A DNA stretch of 64,000 nt from Tautonia rosea (GTDB lineage Bacteria; Planctomycetota; Planctomycetia; Isosphaerales; Isosphaeraceae): the NCBI RefSeq assembly GCF_012958305.1, contig NZ_JABBYO010000004.1, forward strand, positions 62,001 to 126,000. The letters are read 5' to 3'. Each line of letters begins with the position of its first letter. Within the stretch, counting starts at the first letter, position 1. The position numbers and the translations under genes are program-made. The notes beneath the pieces are model-generated. The model did not search any database. It was not told the origin of the DNA and was given only the letters and a program-made list of their open reading frames with translations. Shown here piece after piece: positions 51,614 through 60,851 of this stretch.

Positions 51614-52879
51614 GTGACATCCAACCGCCTTGCCCCGCTCTTTGGGGCGGCTCTTGTGCTGGTCGCTCTTCCCCTGCCAGTCCAGGCCCAGGACCGTCCG
51701 CTGGCCCTGAAAGGAGCGACCATTGAGACGGTCGGCGAGGCGGGACGGATCGATTCAGGTGTGATCGTTCTGCGCGACGGGAAAATCGAGGAGGTTGGGC
51801 CGCTGGACGAGGTCGACATCCCTGAAGATGCTCAGGTGATTGACGCTTCGGGCCGCACGATCATGCCCGGTATCGTCGAGCCGACCCTCTCGGCGCGAGG
51901 GACCCTGAGCGGCGGCTCGGGCACGGTGATCATCGGGAACCAGGTCGTCACCATCGGCCGTTCCAGTTCGAGCCGGACCCCTTCTTTTTCGCGAGCTGCC
52001 GACCTCTTCGACCCCTACCGCACGAATTTCGATCCGTTGCTCCGATCGGGCCTGACGTATCTCAACCTGCTTCCGCCCGACTACGGTCAGACGGCCGTGA
52101 TCCGCATCGTTCCAGACGATCCCGACGCCGCGATCCTAGAGCACGAGGGTCGCCTGATGCTTTCGCTGTCGAACAGTACGCCCACCCTGGAACTGCTTCG
52201 CAAGAGCCTTCAGGGAGCCAGCCGATCCGGCTCGTCGGGCCGGGGAAGCTCAGGAAGCGCAGGTTCCGACCAAGGGGCCTCTCGGCCGCAAGGTTCGGGG
52301 TCTTCAGGGTCCTCAGACCCATCCCGAGACCTCTGGCGGGCCGTGGTCGAGGGGAAAGCCCCGCTGCTCGTCGATGCGGGCAACGCCGCATCAATTCTTT
52401 ATCTGCTTGAGGCGACGAAGGAGTATGAAAAGGTCCAGATCGGGTTGATCGCCTCGGGCAGCGATGTGATGCTGACCCTGGATCAACTGGCCGATCATCC
52501 TTCGATTACCCTGATTTTGCGTCCGACCGTGGACACGATGCCTCAGAATCGCGATCGGATCAACGTCCCTCGGATCGTTCAGGAACGGGGGATCAACTTC
52601 GCCTTCTCGCAAGGCTTCAGCCGGGCCGCACTCCAGTCGGGGCAGGATACGCCGTTGTTCGATGTCGGCTACCTGATTGCCACCGGCTTGCCCCGAGACG
52701 AGGCGATGAAGGCACTTACGAGCCGCCCGGCCGACGTGATCGGCATGGGCGACACGCTCGGTCGGATTGAGGCGGGAAAATCGGCCTCGCTCCTGATCTT
52801 CGACGGTGATCCATTCGACCCGTACAGCCGCCTCCGCACCGTCATTCTCGAAGGGAAGACCGTCTATGAAACCGATTGA
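51614..52879 (+). CDS. Secreted amidohydrolase-fold protein 6, probably inactive
   Basis: A 421-residue protein with signal peptide (about residues 1-25; GTG start at 51614). IMPGIVEPTLSARG takes the place of PGxVxxHxH, so no metal His pair. At the insert site (about residues 195-240; 52190-52330) it has a Ser/Gly-rich stretch rather than the charged insert of its neighbours. The C-terminal DTLGRIEAGKSASLLIFDGDP strand is the family type. Its stop overlaps the start of gene 7 by 14 bp. A role as a non-catalytic partner is plausible but unproved. Confidence 0.82.
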   Translation: MTSNRLAPLFGAALVLVALPLPVQAQDRPLALKGATIETVGEAGRIDSGVIVLRDGKIEEVGPLDEVDIPEDAQVIDASGRTIMPGIVEPTLSARGTLSGGSGTVIIGNQVVTIGRSSSSRTPSFSRAADLFDPYRTNFDPLLRSGLTYLNLLPPDYGQTAVIRIVPDDPDAAILEHEGRLMLSLSNSTPTLELLRKSLQGASRSGSSGRGSSGSAGSDQGASRPQGSGSSGSSDPSRDLWRAVVEGKAPLLVDAGNAASILYLLEATKEYEKVQIGLIASGSDVMLTLDQLADHPSITLILRPTVDTMPQNRDRINVPRIVQERGINFAFSQGFSRAALQSGQDTPLFDVGYLIATGLPRDEAMKALTSRPADVIGMGDTLGRIEAGKSASLLIFDGDPFDPYSRLRTVILEGKTVYETD

Positions 52880-54515
52880 ATTGCTTTGCAAGACGGCGCA
52901 TCTGGTCCTGGTCTTGTGTGTCGCGGGACCTGGATTCGCTCAGTCCGAGTCGGCGACCGAGCCGAATGACGAGGAGAAGGAAGGACCATCCGGACCGGTT
53001 CTGGCCATCGTGGGAGGCGACATCGAAACGGTCACGCAGGGAACGATCCGACGGGGGACCATCCTCGTTCAGGATGGGAAAATCCTGGCGGTTGGCCAGA
53101 GCGTCGAGGTGCCTGAGGGTGCCGAGGTGATCGACGCGGCCGGCAAGGTCATTACTCCTGGCTTCGTCACGCTGGACATGAGCGGGGTGGGCCTGGGACC
53201 GGCGGTTCGGACACGGGCCATCGGCAGCAGCAACACGGTGGCCGACGCACTCGATCCGTTTGATCGAAACATCAAGTTTTGTCTTGGTGCCGGGATCACG
53301 ACCGGGGCCGTTCAGGTGGGAAGTACCTCAGGATTCCGATTTCGGTTCGAGAGCGGCCCCGGATCCGCCGATCCCGGCCCGATCGAGCTGACCCTCGAAG
53401 ACCTGATGACGCTGTACCACGAAGGTCAGATCGGACAGGATGTGCTTGATCACCTGATTGGTCATGCTTCTGAACATGATCATGCCGAGGAAGAGGCTCA
53501 AGGCGCATCACTCGGCCTGTTTGCGGGAGGTGACGGCCCGGGAATGGTCTCGCCGTTTGATAATCGCTTCTTCAGCGAAATCGATCGATCGGGAGCCTGT
53601 GCCCATTGCTCTGCCACGGTCATGGAAACGCTTCCCGAACCGCTTGCCCCTCCGTCGCCGGTTCGTCCGCGTCCGAATAACCACGCGGTGATCAAGCTGA
53701 CCTACGGTGAGATTTCCGGGATGCTTGTCGCGGAAGATCCCTTCTATAGCCTTCCCCCGTCGTCGCTGGTGGGGCCGTTTAATCTGTATAGCTGGCGAGA
53801 AAACATCAAGAAAGCTCGGAATTATCTTGAGGAACTTGCGCAATACGAGGCTGATAAGGAGGCCGGAAAGAAAGGCATCAAGGAGCCTCGCAAACCGGTC
53901 GATGACGGCTTGATCCGGCTGGTCAAGAAGGAGATTCCGCTTCGAATTCCCGTCGATTCCGCCGATGGCATTCGGAGTATGGTGGCCCTTGCCCAGGAAC
54001 TGGATTATCGGCTTGTGATCGACGGCGCTGCCGAGTCGTGGGTGGTGGCCGAGGAGTTGGGCAAGGCCGGGGTGCCGGTCGTCCTTACTCCTCGATCGCG
54101 TCGTCGTCCGCAGCCCGGTCGGGACGATTCGACCGGCACGTCCATCGAGACTCCCGGCATTCTCCAGCGAGCTTCGGTGTCGTTTGCGGTCACGGCACTA
54201 TCGAGCGGGGTGAGCCTCAACGGTCTGGCCGGTCGAGACCTGACGAGTCTGCCGCTGGAAGCGGCTTTTGCCGTCCGGGGGGGGGCTGACGAATCGACCG
54301 CGCTGGCTGCCCTGACCATCGTTCCAGCCCGCATCCTTGGGCTTGACGGCCGAATTGGAAGCATCGAGGAAGGCAAGGATGCTGATCTGCTCATTCTCGA
54401 TGGTGGTCCGCTCGACTACCGCACGTATGTTGAAACCGCCATCGTTGATGGAAGGATTCGCTATCAGCGGGCAGAGGATCGCGTTTACCCGGTCTTCGAG
54501 CGGAACGGCCGCTGA
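52866..54515 (+). CDS. Secreted amidohydrolase-fold protein 7, probably inactive
   Basis: A 549-residue protein with signal peptide (about residues 1-25, ...GPGFAQS). PGFVTLDMSG replaces the metal motif. The N-terminal half has a long extra region (about residues 160-290, including HDHAEEEAQG with several His residues). A short Lys/Glu-rich insert (about 310-345; 53800-53925) lies at the common site. The GRIGSIEEGKDADLLILDGGPL strand is normal. The ATG at 52866 lies inside the end of gene 6, so the two are coupled. It ends the array; the next gene is the sialidase-like one. Confidence 0.82.
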   Translation: MKPIELLCKTAHLVLVLCVAGPGFAQSESATEPNDEEKEGPSGPVLAIVGGDIETVTQGTIRRGTILVQDGKILAVGQSVEVPEGAEVIDAAGKVITPGFVTLDMSGVGLGPAVRTRAIGSSNTVADALDPFDRNIKFCLGAGITTGAVQVGSTSGFRFRFESGPGSADPGPIELTLEDLMTLYHEGQIGQDVLDHLIGHASEHDHAEEEAQGASLGLFAGGDGPGMVSPFDNRFFSEIDRSGACAHCSATVMETLPEPLAPPSPVRPRPNNHAVIKLTYGEISGMLVAEDPFYSLPPSSLVGPFNLYSWRENIKKARNYLEELAQYEADKEAGKKGIKEPRKPVDDGLIRLVKKEIPLRIPVDSADGIRSMVALAQELDYRLVIDGAAESWVVAEELGKAGVPVVLTPRSRRRPQPGRDDSTGTSIETPGILQRASVSFAVTALSSGVSLNGLAGRDLTSLPLEAAFAVRGGADESTALAALTIVPARILGLDGRIGSIEEGKDADLLILDGGPLDYRTYVETAIVDGRIRYQRAEDRVYPVFERNGR

Positions 54516-54622
54516 TTGAGTTGATCGATCAGGGGTTGCAAGGGCCTGTGGCTTGCGACCCCTGTCGAGGATCGATACCCTCGAACTCGAAGCTCTTCCC
54601 CACCGAGGTTCGAGGTCTTGCC

Positions 54623-56464
54623 ATGCTGTCCCGGCTGTTCGTTCTTCTTTGTGTCAGTGCGCCCGCGTTGCTGGTTGCTCCGGATGTCGCCCGCGCGAAT
54701 GACGATCCGAGACGGATTCGCAATGGCTGGACCATCCCCGACGAGGGATACTGCGATCAGCCCTACGTGATCGTCACTGATCAGGGACACTGGCTCTGCA
54801 CGATGACGACCGGCGAGGGGAAGGAAGGGGCCGTTGGTCAGCACATTGTCGCCACCATCAGTCACGACAAAGGACGGACCTGGTCGGACTTGATCCCGAT
54901 TGAGCCGAGTGACGGGCCGGAAGCCTCCTGGGTGATGCCCTTGAAGGTTCCCGGCGGACGCATTTATGCATTCTACACGTATAACTCTGAGAATCTCCGA
55001 GAGGTTCCCTCGAACAGTCCAAGCGTGGGGCGTCGGGTGGATACCCTGGGGGCCTACGCCTTCAAGTGGAGCGACGACGGTGGCCTGACCTGGTCGGACG
55101 ATCGCCTGGAAATTCCGATGCGACCGATGCGGATCGACCGCGGGAACACCACCGGCGGCGAGACCCTGTTCTTCTGGGGGGTTGGCAAGCCGATCACGAC
55201 CAACGACGTTGCCTATTTCGGCTTCGCTAAGGTGGGCAAGTGGGGAGTCCCCGGCGGGATGGTCGAGTCGCAAGGCGTGTTCATGCGAAGCGACAACATC
55301 CTGACCGAACCCGACCCGAGCCGCATCCGCTGGGAATTGCTCCCCGAGGATGACGAGGGGCTTCGGGCCCCGAAAGGGCCGGTGTCCGACGAGGCGAATC
55401 TGGTTGCGCTGTCCGACGGCTCGCTGTTCGCGACCTATCGCACCATCGACGGCTACCCGTGCCATGCCTATAGCCGCGACGGCGGCCGCACCTGGACCCC
55501 CTCGGCGTACATGACCTACGGCCCCGAAGGACGACGGGTGAAGCATCCCCGCGCCGCGAACTTTGTGAAGAAATTCTCAAACGGAAAATATCTCTACTGG
55601 TTCCATAATCATGGGGGTGAGCAGATTCATCGGGACGACTGGAACCCTTATCAAGGGCGGAACCCGGCCTGGGTGCTTGGCGGTATCGAGCGCGATGGAT
55701 TGATTCACTGGTCTGAGCCGGAGATTCTGCTCTACGACGACGATCCGAACGTCCGAATCAGCTATCCGGATTTCATCGAAGATGACGGCGAACTTTATGT
55801 GACCGAGACTCAGAAAGAAATCGCCCGCGTCCACCGGGTCGACCCGACCTTGCTTGACGACCTCTGGGGTCAGTTCGATCGCCGCGAGGTCGAGCGTTCC
55901 GGCCTGGTCCTCGAACTGGCCGGCGACCCAATCGCGGCCGGCACAGAGGCGGCCATGCCCCCTCTGCCCGACCTCGGCGACCGAGGAGGGTTCTCGATCG
56001 GCCTCTGGGTTCGGTTCCGAGAGTTAACCGAGGGGCAGTCGCTCCTCGACTCGCGGGACGAGTCCGGCCGCGGTTTGCACCTGTTCACGACGGGGCGATC
56101 GACGCTCGGCGTCACCCTCAGCGACGGCGATCACGAGGCCACCTGGGACAGCGACCCCGGCACCGGCCCCGGCACCCTGAAGGTCGGCGACTTGCAGCAC
56201 ATCGTCGTTACGGTCGATGCCGGACCCCAGATTATCAGTGTGGTTGTTGATGGAATCTTCAACGATGGCGGCGCGATCCGTCAGTACGGCTGGGGACGCT
56301 TCCTTCCCGAGCTGGGCGACCTCAACGGTCGAGATCGTGCCATCCTGGCCTCGCGACTCTATGGAGAACTCCGATCGGTTCGGGTCTACGATCGTCCCTT
56401 GCGGACCTCCGAGGCCGTCGGGAACTTCCGCGCCGGGGTGCCCCGCCACGAGACTGCCGAGTGA
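54623..56464 (+). CDS. Secreted sialidase-like (BNR) protein with C-terminal LamG-like domain
   Basis: A 613-residue protein with signal peptide (about residues 1-23). The first part is a sialidase-type beta-propeller with Asp-box-like repeats SHDKGRTWSD, SDDGGLTWSD and SRDGGRTWTP. After about residue 425 comes a laminin-G/concanavalin-like module (FSIGLWVRFRELTEGQSLLD, then LQHIVVTVDAG and VVDGIFNDGG). Such proteins often act on glycans, but a true sialidase would need an N-terminal Arg motif (FRIP-like), which I do not see clearly, so the enzyme activity is open. The ATG at 54623 gives the signal peptide. It follows the array by 107 bp and may be co-transcribed. Confidence 0.84.
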   Translation: MLSRLFVLLCVSAPALLVAPDVARANDDPRRIRNGWTIPDEGYCDQPYVIVTDQGHWLCTMTTGEGKEGAVGQHIVATISHDKGRTWSDLIPIEPSDGPEASWVMPLKVPGGRIYAFYTYNSENLREVPSNSPSVGRRVDTLGAYAFKWSDDGGLTWSDDRLEIPMRPMRIDRGNTTGGETLFFWGVGKPITTNDVAYFGFAKVGKWGVPGGMVESQGVFMRSDNILTEPDPSRIRWELLPEDDEGLRAPKGPVSDEANLVALSDGSLFATYRTIDGYPCHAYSRDGGRTWTPSAYMTYGPEGRRVKHPRAANFVKKFSNGKYLYWFHNHGGEQIHRDDWNPYQGRNPAWVLGGIERDGLIHWSEPEILLYDDDPNVRISYPDFIEDDGELYVTETQKEIARVHRVDPTLLDDLWGQFDRREVERSGLVLELAGDPIAAGTEAAMPPLPDLGDRGGFSIGLWVRFRELTEGQSLLDSRDESGRGLHLFTTGRSTLGVTLSDGDHEATWDSDPGTGPGTLKVGDLQHIVVTVDAGPQIISVVVDGIFNDGGAIRQYGWGRFLPELGDLNGRDRAILASRLYGELRSVRVYDRPLRTSEAVGNFRAGVPRHETAE

Positions 56465-56621
56465 GCAGGGTGCTCAGATCAAGGGTCGCTCCTTTGTCTT
56501 GCCGTTTGCAACAGGCGCGGTCTCCGATCCGTATGCGTGCCGGCCTGATGCGATGTCCTGGAAGAGTCGGGCGCAACCCGGTTCCGCCGCCCCCGGCGAC
56601 CACTGCCGAGCCCGGGCCGAT

Positions 56622-56845
56622 GCGGCTTGACGCCTCAGGAACGCCCCGAGCTTACGCCCGCTCTCCACGTCCCAGACCTGGAGGATGACATCCTCGCCCG
56701 GGGGGAAGGCCCTGTCGCCCGCCGACACCACTCTGGCGCCGTCCAGGCTGAACGCCAGCAGGTGAAGGCTGCCGGAGATCACCCCGGCTCGGTCTGGAGT
56801 TGCCCGACCACCTCCCCGCGATCGAAGTCCATCACCGTCAGCAGC
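56622..56845 (-). pseudogene. WD40 repeat remnant with frameshift
   Basis: Read on the minus strand, codons from about 56845 give a WD40-like stretch (LLTVMDFDRGEVVGQLQTEPG) that runs into a stop near 56780. One base over, the next frame continues with LLAFSLDGARVVSAG and VILQVWDVESGRKLGAFLR, which is the second half of the same repeat pattern. So one WD40 repeat is broken by a single-base shift. It lies past the stop codon of the 56838-57881 gene. Sequence 56474-56621 has no further recognisable content. Confidence 0.6.
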
Positions 56846-57881
56846 CGATGATGCTGACGGACGGCCGGGCGGAAGTGAATCGGACGGTTGAGTTTCCCGA
56901 CGCGCCATTGTCGTACTGCACCGAGAGGGACACCGTGTATTCGCGGGGCATCGGGTCAGCGATGAAGGAATAGACCCAATCGTTGGTCTGGACGTCCATC
57001 CCGACGCTCATCGATTGTGGTGCTGCAGACCATGGCCCGCCGGCGAAATCACTGCTGTAGGGTGTCCCCCCGGACCACGAGATACTGGTCGACACGATGT
57101 TGTATTCGGGCTCGCGCTCGAAGACGTCGATATAAGTTACGAAGCCAACGGGGATGTCGTCGTCGACGACATACTGGCCGGTCACCTCCTCATGGTAACT
57201 CGCGCCGGAGAAGTGGATGCCCGGATGCTGATCCGGATAGCCGCCACCGCCGCCGGAGCCGTCGAAGTAGCCGTGCGCGGCCACCGCCCCTTTGAGGTCA
57301 CTCGGACTGACCGCCGGATCGGATTGGGTGGCGGTTCCAAGGAACGAAGGGGAGGTCGGAGGGAGCGACATGGGGCGGACGCCGTCCTCGTCGGGCGCCG
57401 GCGATTGCGGACCCAGGTGGGCAATCGCCGCCTGGTCGACGGGTCCACTCTTGTGTGACGGCGAGGGCGTGGGGTTCGACGGTGTCCAGCCAGCCGCCTC
57501 GACGGGAATCGTCATCTGCCCCCCGTGGAGGACCCCGACGAGCCGCCTGGCCCCCTCTCGGCCCGTCGATTCTTGAGTATCCTGCGCGGTGCGTGGATCG
57601 GCGGGGTCAGGGGGACGGACCGGGCCGTGATCGTGCAGGCGTTGGTCGGGGTTCGGAAGGGAGAGGCCCGCCTCGGTCGATGGCCTCGTCGCGGATTCCG
57701 CGAACGACTCAACCTCATGGCCGATCGCGAGCAGAGGGGCTTGCGTGGGCGGATGGATCGTCGTGATGATCGGCCTCGCCCACAACGGCAGAGGGACAGG
57801 CATCAGGACGGAAGCCGGGGAGCGATCCTCGCACGGATCAACACGAGGGCGGAGATTGGCATGTCGAGAGAGCCGACGCAT
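56838..57881 (-). CDS. Secreted beta-rich protein with planctomycete-type N-terminal motif
   Basis: A 347-residue protein. The N-terminus (RRLSRHANLRPRVDPCEDRS) resembles the LxPRxExLEDR signal found at the start of many large secreted planctomycete proteins, in place of a classical signal peptide. Residues 30-180 are Pro/Ser/Thr-rich and probably disordered. Residues 190-347 are beta-rich (FSGASYHEEVTGQYVV, then YTVSLSVQYDNGASGNSTVRF), as in immunoglobulin-like or jelly-roll domains. The domain family is not recognised. I start at the ATG at 57881 for that motif; a GTG at 57953 is also open. The gene is followed by the WD40 remnant. The low-complexity middle makes me less sure that the frame is intact. 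Confidence 0.5.
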   Translation of the reverse strand: MRRLSRHANLRPRVDPCEDRSPASVLMPVPLPLWARPIITTIHPPTQAPLLAIGHEVESFAESATRPSTEAGLSLPNPDQRLHDHGPVRPPDPADPRTAQDTQESTGREGARRLVGVLHGGQMTIPVEAAGWTPSNPTPSPSHKSGPVDQAAIAHLGPQSPAPDEDGVRPMSLPPTSPSFLGTATQSDPAVSPSDLKGAVAAHGYFDGSGGGGGYPDQHPGIHFSGASYHEEVTGQYVVDDDIPVGFVTYIDVFEREPEYNIVSTSISWSGGTPYSSDFAGGPWSAAPQSMSVGMDVQTNDWVYSFIADPMPREYTVSLSVQYDNGASGNSTVRFTSARPSVSIIGC

Positions 57882-58289
57882 GACTTCTGCTCGACGATTC
57901 GACAGGTGCAAGGTCAATGATTCCTCGGCTGACAACCTCTCTGAAGCAATCACGAATGATCAAAAAAACTGCTCGAAAAAACCGGATCAACCCGCCGCTG
58001 AAGTCGACCGCGTGTTTGTCGACCGCGTGCAGGCTTGGTCCCAGAGGAGGGATCCGGGTCGCATTCGTGGACCCGTCCTCGGCCCCGGGGCCGTTGGGGT
58101 GATCGTCGGCATCCGTCGATTCCATGGCTCACCCGCCGAGGGACGGGGAGGGAGTGCCGAGAATCTCCCGTTGATCCCGTCGGCCGTCCCCATCGTCCCG
58201 GTCGGGAGGACCCGGTGGGATTCCGCCCGAAGTCCGACCGGCATCACGGATGATCGGACGTCTCCCCCAAACAACGAGATGATCGAGGT
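57882..58289. other. 408-bp stretch without a gene
   Basis: This lies upstream of the 56838-57881 gene and past the 3' end of the ceramidase-like gene. I see no protein family. The 12-base sequence GTCGACCGCGTG occurs twice, near 58004 and 58019. An A/T-rich patch (57955-57985) could hold a promoter for the minus-strand gene. Confidence 0.5.
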
Positions 58290-59588
58290 TCAGGACTTGC
58301 GGATCAGTTCCTCGATCTTGGACTTGTACATTGGTTCGCTCATGGTGCTGACCCAGGAGACGGAGGGCTCGTAGCCTCCTTCGGCGTAGGAGCGTTCGAG
58401 CGGGATGTACCAGGGGCCGCCGTCGCCGTAGGCGGCCACGGCGAGGGGGACGCCGCCGGCGAGCGATTTGGCGTAGAGCTGGTACTCGACGAACGTCTCG
58501 GCCGGCAGGTGCAAGACGCTGTTGGCGTTGGTGTCGAGCCGGCCGAGGAGGATCGGCCGCTTCGTCTCCAGGCGCATCAGCCAGGCGCAGGTCATGGCAT
58601 TCCGATTGCGGTCGACGGTCGAGGCGTTCGGGTCGGCGACAATGGCCTTCAGGCGGTCGAGGTCGAGATCCTCGCGAGGGTTGAACTCGATGGGCACGGT
58701 GGTCCAGGAGAGGTGGTCGAGCGGGTGGTCCTCGGCCGTGGCATCAGCGCTGGCCATCGCCTGATAGATCCGCGACGCAAGAATCGGGCGATTCTCAGGT
58801 GAACCGTCGTTGTATTTTCCGGCGGTTACATTGCCGGCCGCGCCGGTGAAGTAGAGGTGAAGCGTCCCCTCCTCGTCGGCCGATCGATTGGCGCGAGCGA
58901 TTCCGACGAAGTCGGCCGAGACTCGGCCGTCGCCGTAGTAGCTCATAGGGTGAGTCGTGTAGTAATAGAGGCGGGCGACGGGGAATCCCTCGCGGTAAAA
59001 CGAGAGGGATTGCAGCATGGGGTCAATGGTGCCATCGGGAGCGGCCCGAGCGGCCGGATCGCGGGTGGCACTGGTGCGGGTGTACTGAATTTTGCCATCG
59101 GGGCCGATGACCCGGCGGTTGCAGGCGACCTGGGTGACCTCAGCCGCACCCACTCCGAGCCGATCGACCGGCACGGCCGCGCGTACCGCGGCACCGACGG
59201 CCTCGGCTGATTGCGCCATCAGATCCGCAACGAACGGTTCATCAAAGAGGAGGCGATCGGCCCCGGCTTCGCGGAGCAAACGGTTTCCTTCATGGTCAAT
59301 GAACGGGGCGTTATGCTGGTGGACGCAGTGCAAAGCCACCCGGTCGGGGGTGGTGCCGGCCGCCTCGGCCAGTTGCTCGGTCCAGAGACGGTGCGACTCG
59401 TTGAGCACTCCGGTCCAGTCAAGCGAGGCGAGGACGATCGGAGCGTCTGCACCCAGGATGACAATCCCCCGAAGGCGAAGCGGATCATCCTGGCCGACCA
59501 CCGGGGTGATCCATCCTCCACAGAGCGAGTGATTCATCGGAGGAGAGGCGTCGAGGTCGAAGGTGCCGAGGCGAATGTCGGTTTGCAC
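58290..59588 (-). CDS. Neutral/alkaline ceramidase-like protein
   Basis: A 432-residue protein with no signal peptide. Residues 1-250 match the N-terminal domain of neutral ceramidase-like proteins: the VILGADAPIVLASLDWTG strand and the HCVHQHNAPF motif with closely spaced His residues (a zinc-site candidate, about residues 88-97). GIARANR and YFTGAAGNVTAGKYN are further family-like segments. Similar proteins without the ceramidase C-terminal domain are common in planctomycetes and have unknown substrates. I chose the GTG at 59588, with GGGAG upstream; a TTG at 59630 is in frame. Cytoplasmic by prediction. Confidence 0.8.
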   Translation of the reverse strand: MQTDIRLGTFDLDASPPMNHSLCGGWITPVVGQDDPLRLRGIVILGADAPIVLASLDWTGVLNESHRLWTEQLAEAAGTTPDRVALHCVHQHNAPFIDHEGNRLLREAGADRLLFDEPFVADLMAQSAEAVGAAVRAAVPVDRLGVGAAEVTQVACNRRVIGPDGKIQYTRTSATRDPAARAAPDGTIDPMLQSLSFYREGFPVARLYYYTTHPMSYYGDGRVSADFVGIARANRSADEEGTLHLYFTGAAGNVTAGKYNDGSPENRPILASRIYQAMASADATAEDHPLDHLSWTTVPIEFNPREDLDLDRLKAIVADPNASTVDRNRNAMTCAWLMRLETKRPILLGRLDTNANSVLHLPAETFVEYQLYAKSLAGGVPLAVAAYGDGGPWYIPLERSYAEGGYEPSVSWVSTMSEPMYKSKIEELIRKS

Positions 59589-59730
59589 GGGGGGGCTCCC
59601 GGGGCTGAGGCTGTTATCAGAATGTGGCAATCGTCGGAGTCGCGATCACCGGAAGTCCTTGCGGTCCTGACCTTCGCCAGTGCCGATGCTCCACGGTCCG
59701 GCAGGAGACCGCGATCCCAGCGGCGAATCA

Positions 59731-60729
59731 TTAGCGCAGAATCATCATCATGCGAGGGGTCCGCCACTCCATGAGGGTTTGTTCGTCGATCAAGGCGTTC
59801 GACCGGGCTGCGGCCGAAAGACCGAAAAGGCTTCCCAGGCTCAGCGGCCTGCTGTAGCGAACGACCCGAGGGGAGTCGAGCTTGGCTCGGGTAGCGGCCT
59901 CGGCGATGGCATCTTCCTGGTAGCCGAGGCGGTCGATCAGGCCGATGGCCAGTGCCTCATCGGCCGAGTAGATCTTGCCGTCGGCCACCGCTCGGGCCTC
60001 GTCCATCGAGAGGTTGCGTCCCTGGGCGACGATCCGGAGGAAGCGGGAGTAGGTGTCGTCCACCAGTTCTTGGAAGCGGGCGAGGTCGCGTTCTTCGAGC
60101 GGTTGATAGGGTGAACCCATGTTTTTCCATTCGCCGGCGGTGATCGACTGGAACTGCAATCCCACCTTGTCGAGCAGGTCGGAGGCGTTTGGCAGCTCGA
60201 TCACCACGCCGATCGAGCCGGTGGTGGTGGTCGGTTCGGCGATGATCTCATCGGCAGCAGCCGAAACGTAATAGCCACCCGAGGCCGCCAGCCCTCCCAT
60301 CGACACGATCACCGGCTTGCCCGTTTGTTTGAGCAAGGCCACTTCGCGCCAGATCTGATCGGAGCCGGTCACGGTCCCACCGGGGGTATCGACGCGCAAG
60401 ACGACAGCCTTCACACGCTTGTCGTTGCGGGCCTGGCGAATCTGCTCGACTGCGAAATCAACGCTGCTCAGCGCGATCGGCCCTTCCACGCGCACGATGG
60501 CGATCTTGTCGGCCGTCGGGTTCAGCGAGCCGACGACGTACTGTTCCTCCAGCGGATCGGGCCGTAGCCCAGCCGTGCGTTGCGAGAGGAGCGTGAAGTT
60601 GATCAGAACCGAGAGAATCAAGACGGGCCAGAAGAGGCGACGGAACCAACCGTTGCGCTCGCGACGCTCCAGGACGATCGTTTGGCCGGGAGGCGGAGGA
60701 GGAGGAGCATTGGAGGAATGATAGCTCAT
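59731..60729 (-). CDS. sppA: Signal peptide peptidase SppA, short form
   Basis: A 332-residue membrane-anchored serine protease. A Pro-rich N-terminus is followed by one membrane helix (about residues 32-52). The SppA fold (ClpP-like) shows VEGPIA, LRVDTPGGTVTGSD, and the nucleophile in GGLAASGGYYVSAAADEI (Ser about 150). The general-base Lys is the one in TAGEWKNMGSPYQPL (about 205), and GKIYSADEALAIGLIDRLG follows. It cleaves signal peptides left in the membrane. The ATG at 60729 is preferred; another ATG at 60750 is in frame. It follows the LemA-type gene by 122 bp. Confidence 0.92.
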   Translation of the reverse strand: MSYHSSNAPPPPPPGQTIVLERRERNGWFRRLFWPVLILSVLINFTLLSQRTAGLRPDPLEEQYVVGSLNPTADKIAIVRVEGPIALSSVDFAVEQIRQARNDKRVKAVVLRVDTPGGTVTGSDQIWREVALLKQTGKPVIVSMGGLAASGGYYVSAAADEIIAEPTTTTGSIGVVIELPNASDLLDKVGLQFQSITAGEWKNMGSPYQPLEERDLARFQELVDDTYSRFLRIVAQGRNLSMDEARAVADGKIYSADEALAIGLIDRLGYQEDAIAEAATRAKLDSPRVVRYSRPLSLGSLFGLSAAARSNALIDEQTLMEWRTPRMMMILR

Positions 60730-60851
60730 CTCGTGGTTCTCGGATCTCATAGAATGGGGCGTCTTGAACAAGGTCTGCCAGAGGAAATCCAGTGTACCCC
60801 GATCGCCGGGCGCGTCGAAAGGGATCGTGGCGTGGAGGTCGCTTGAGCAGC

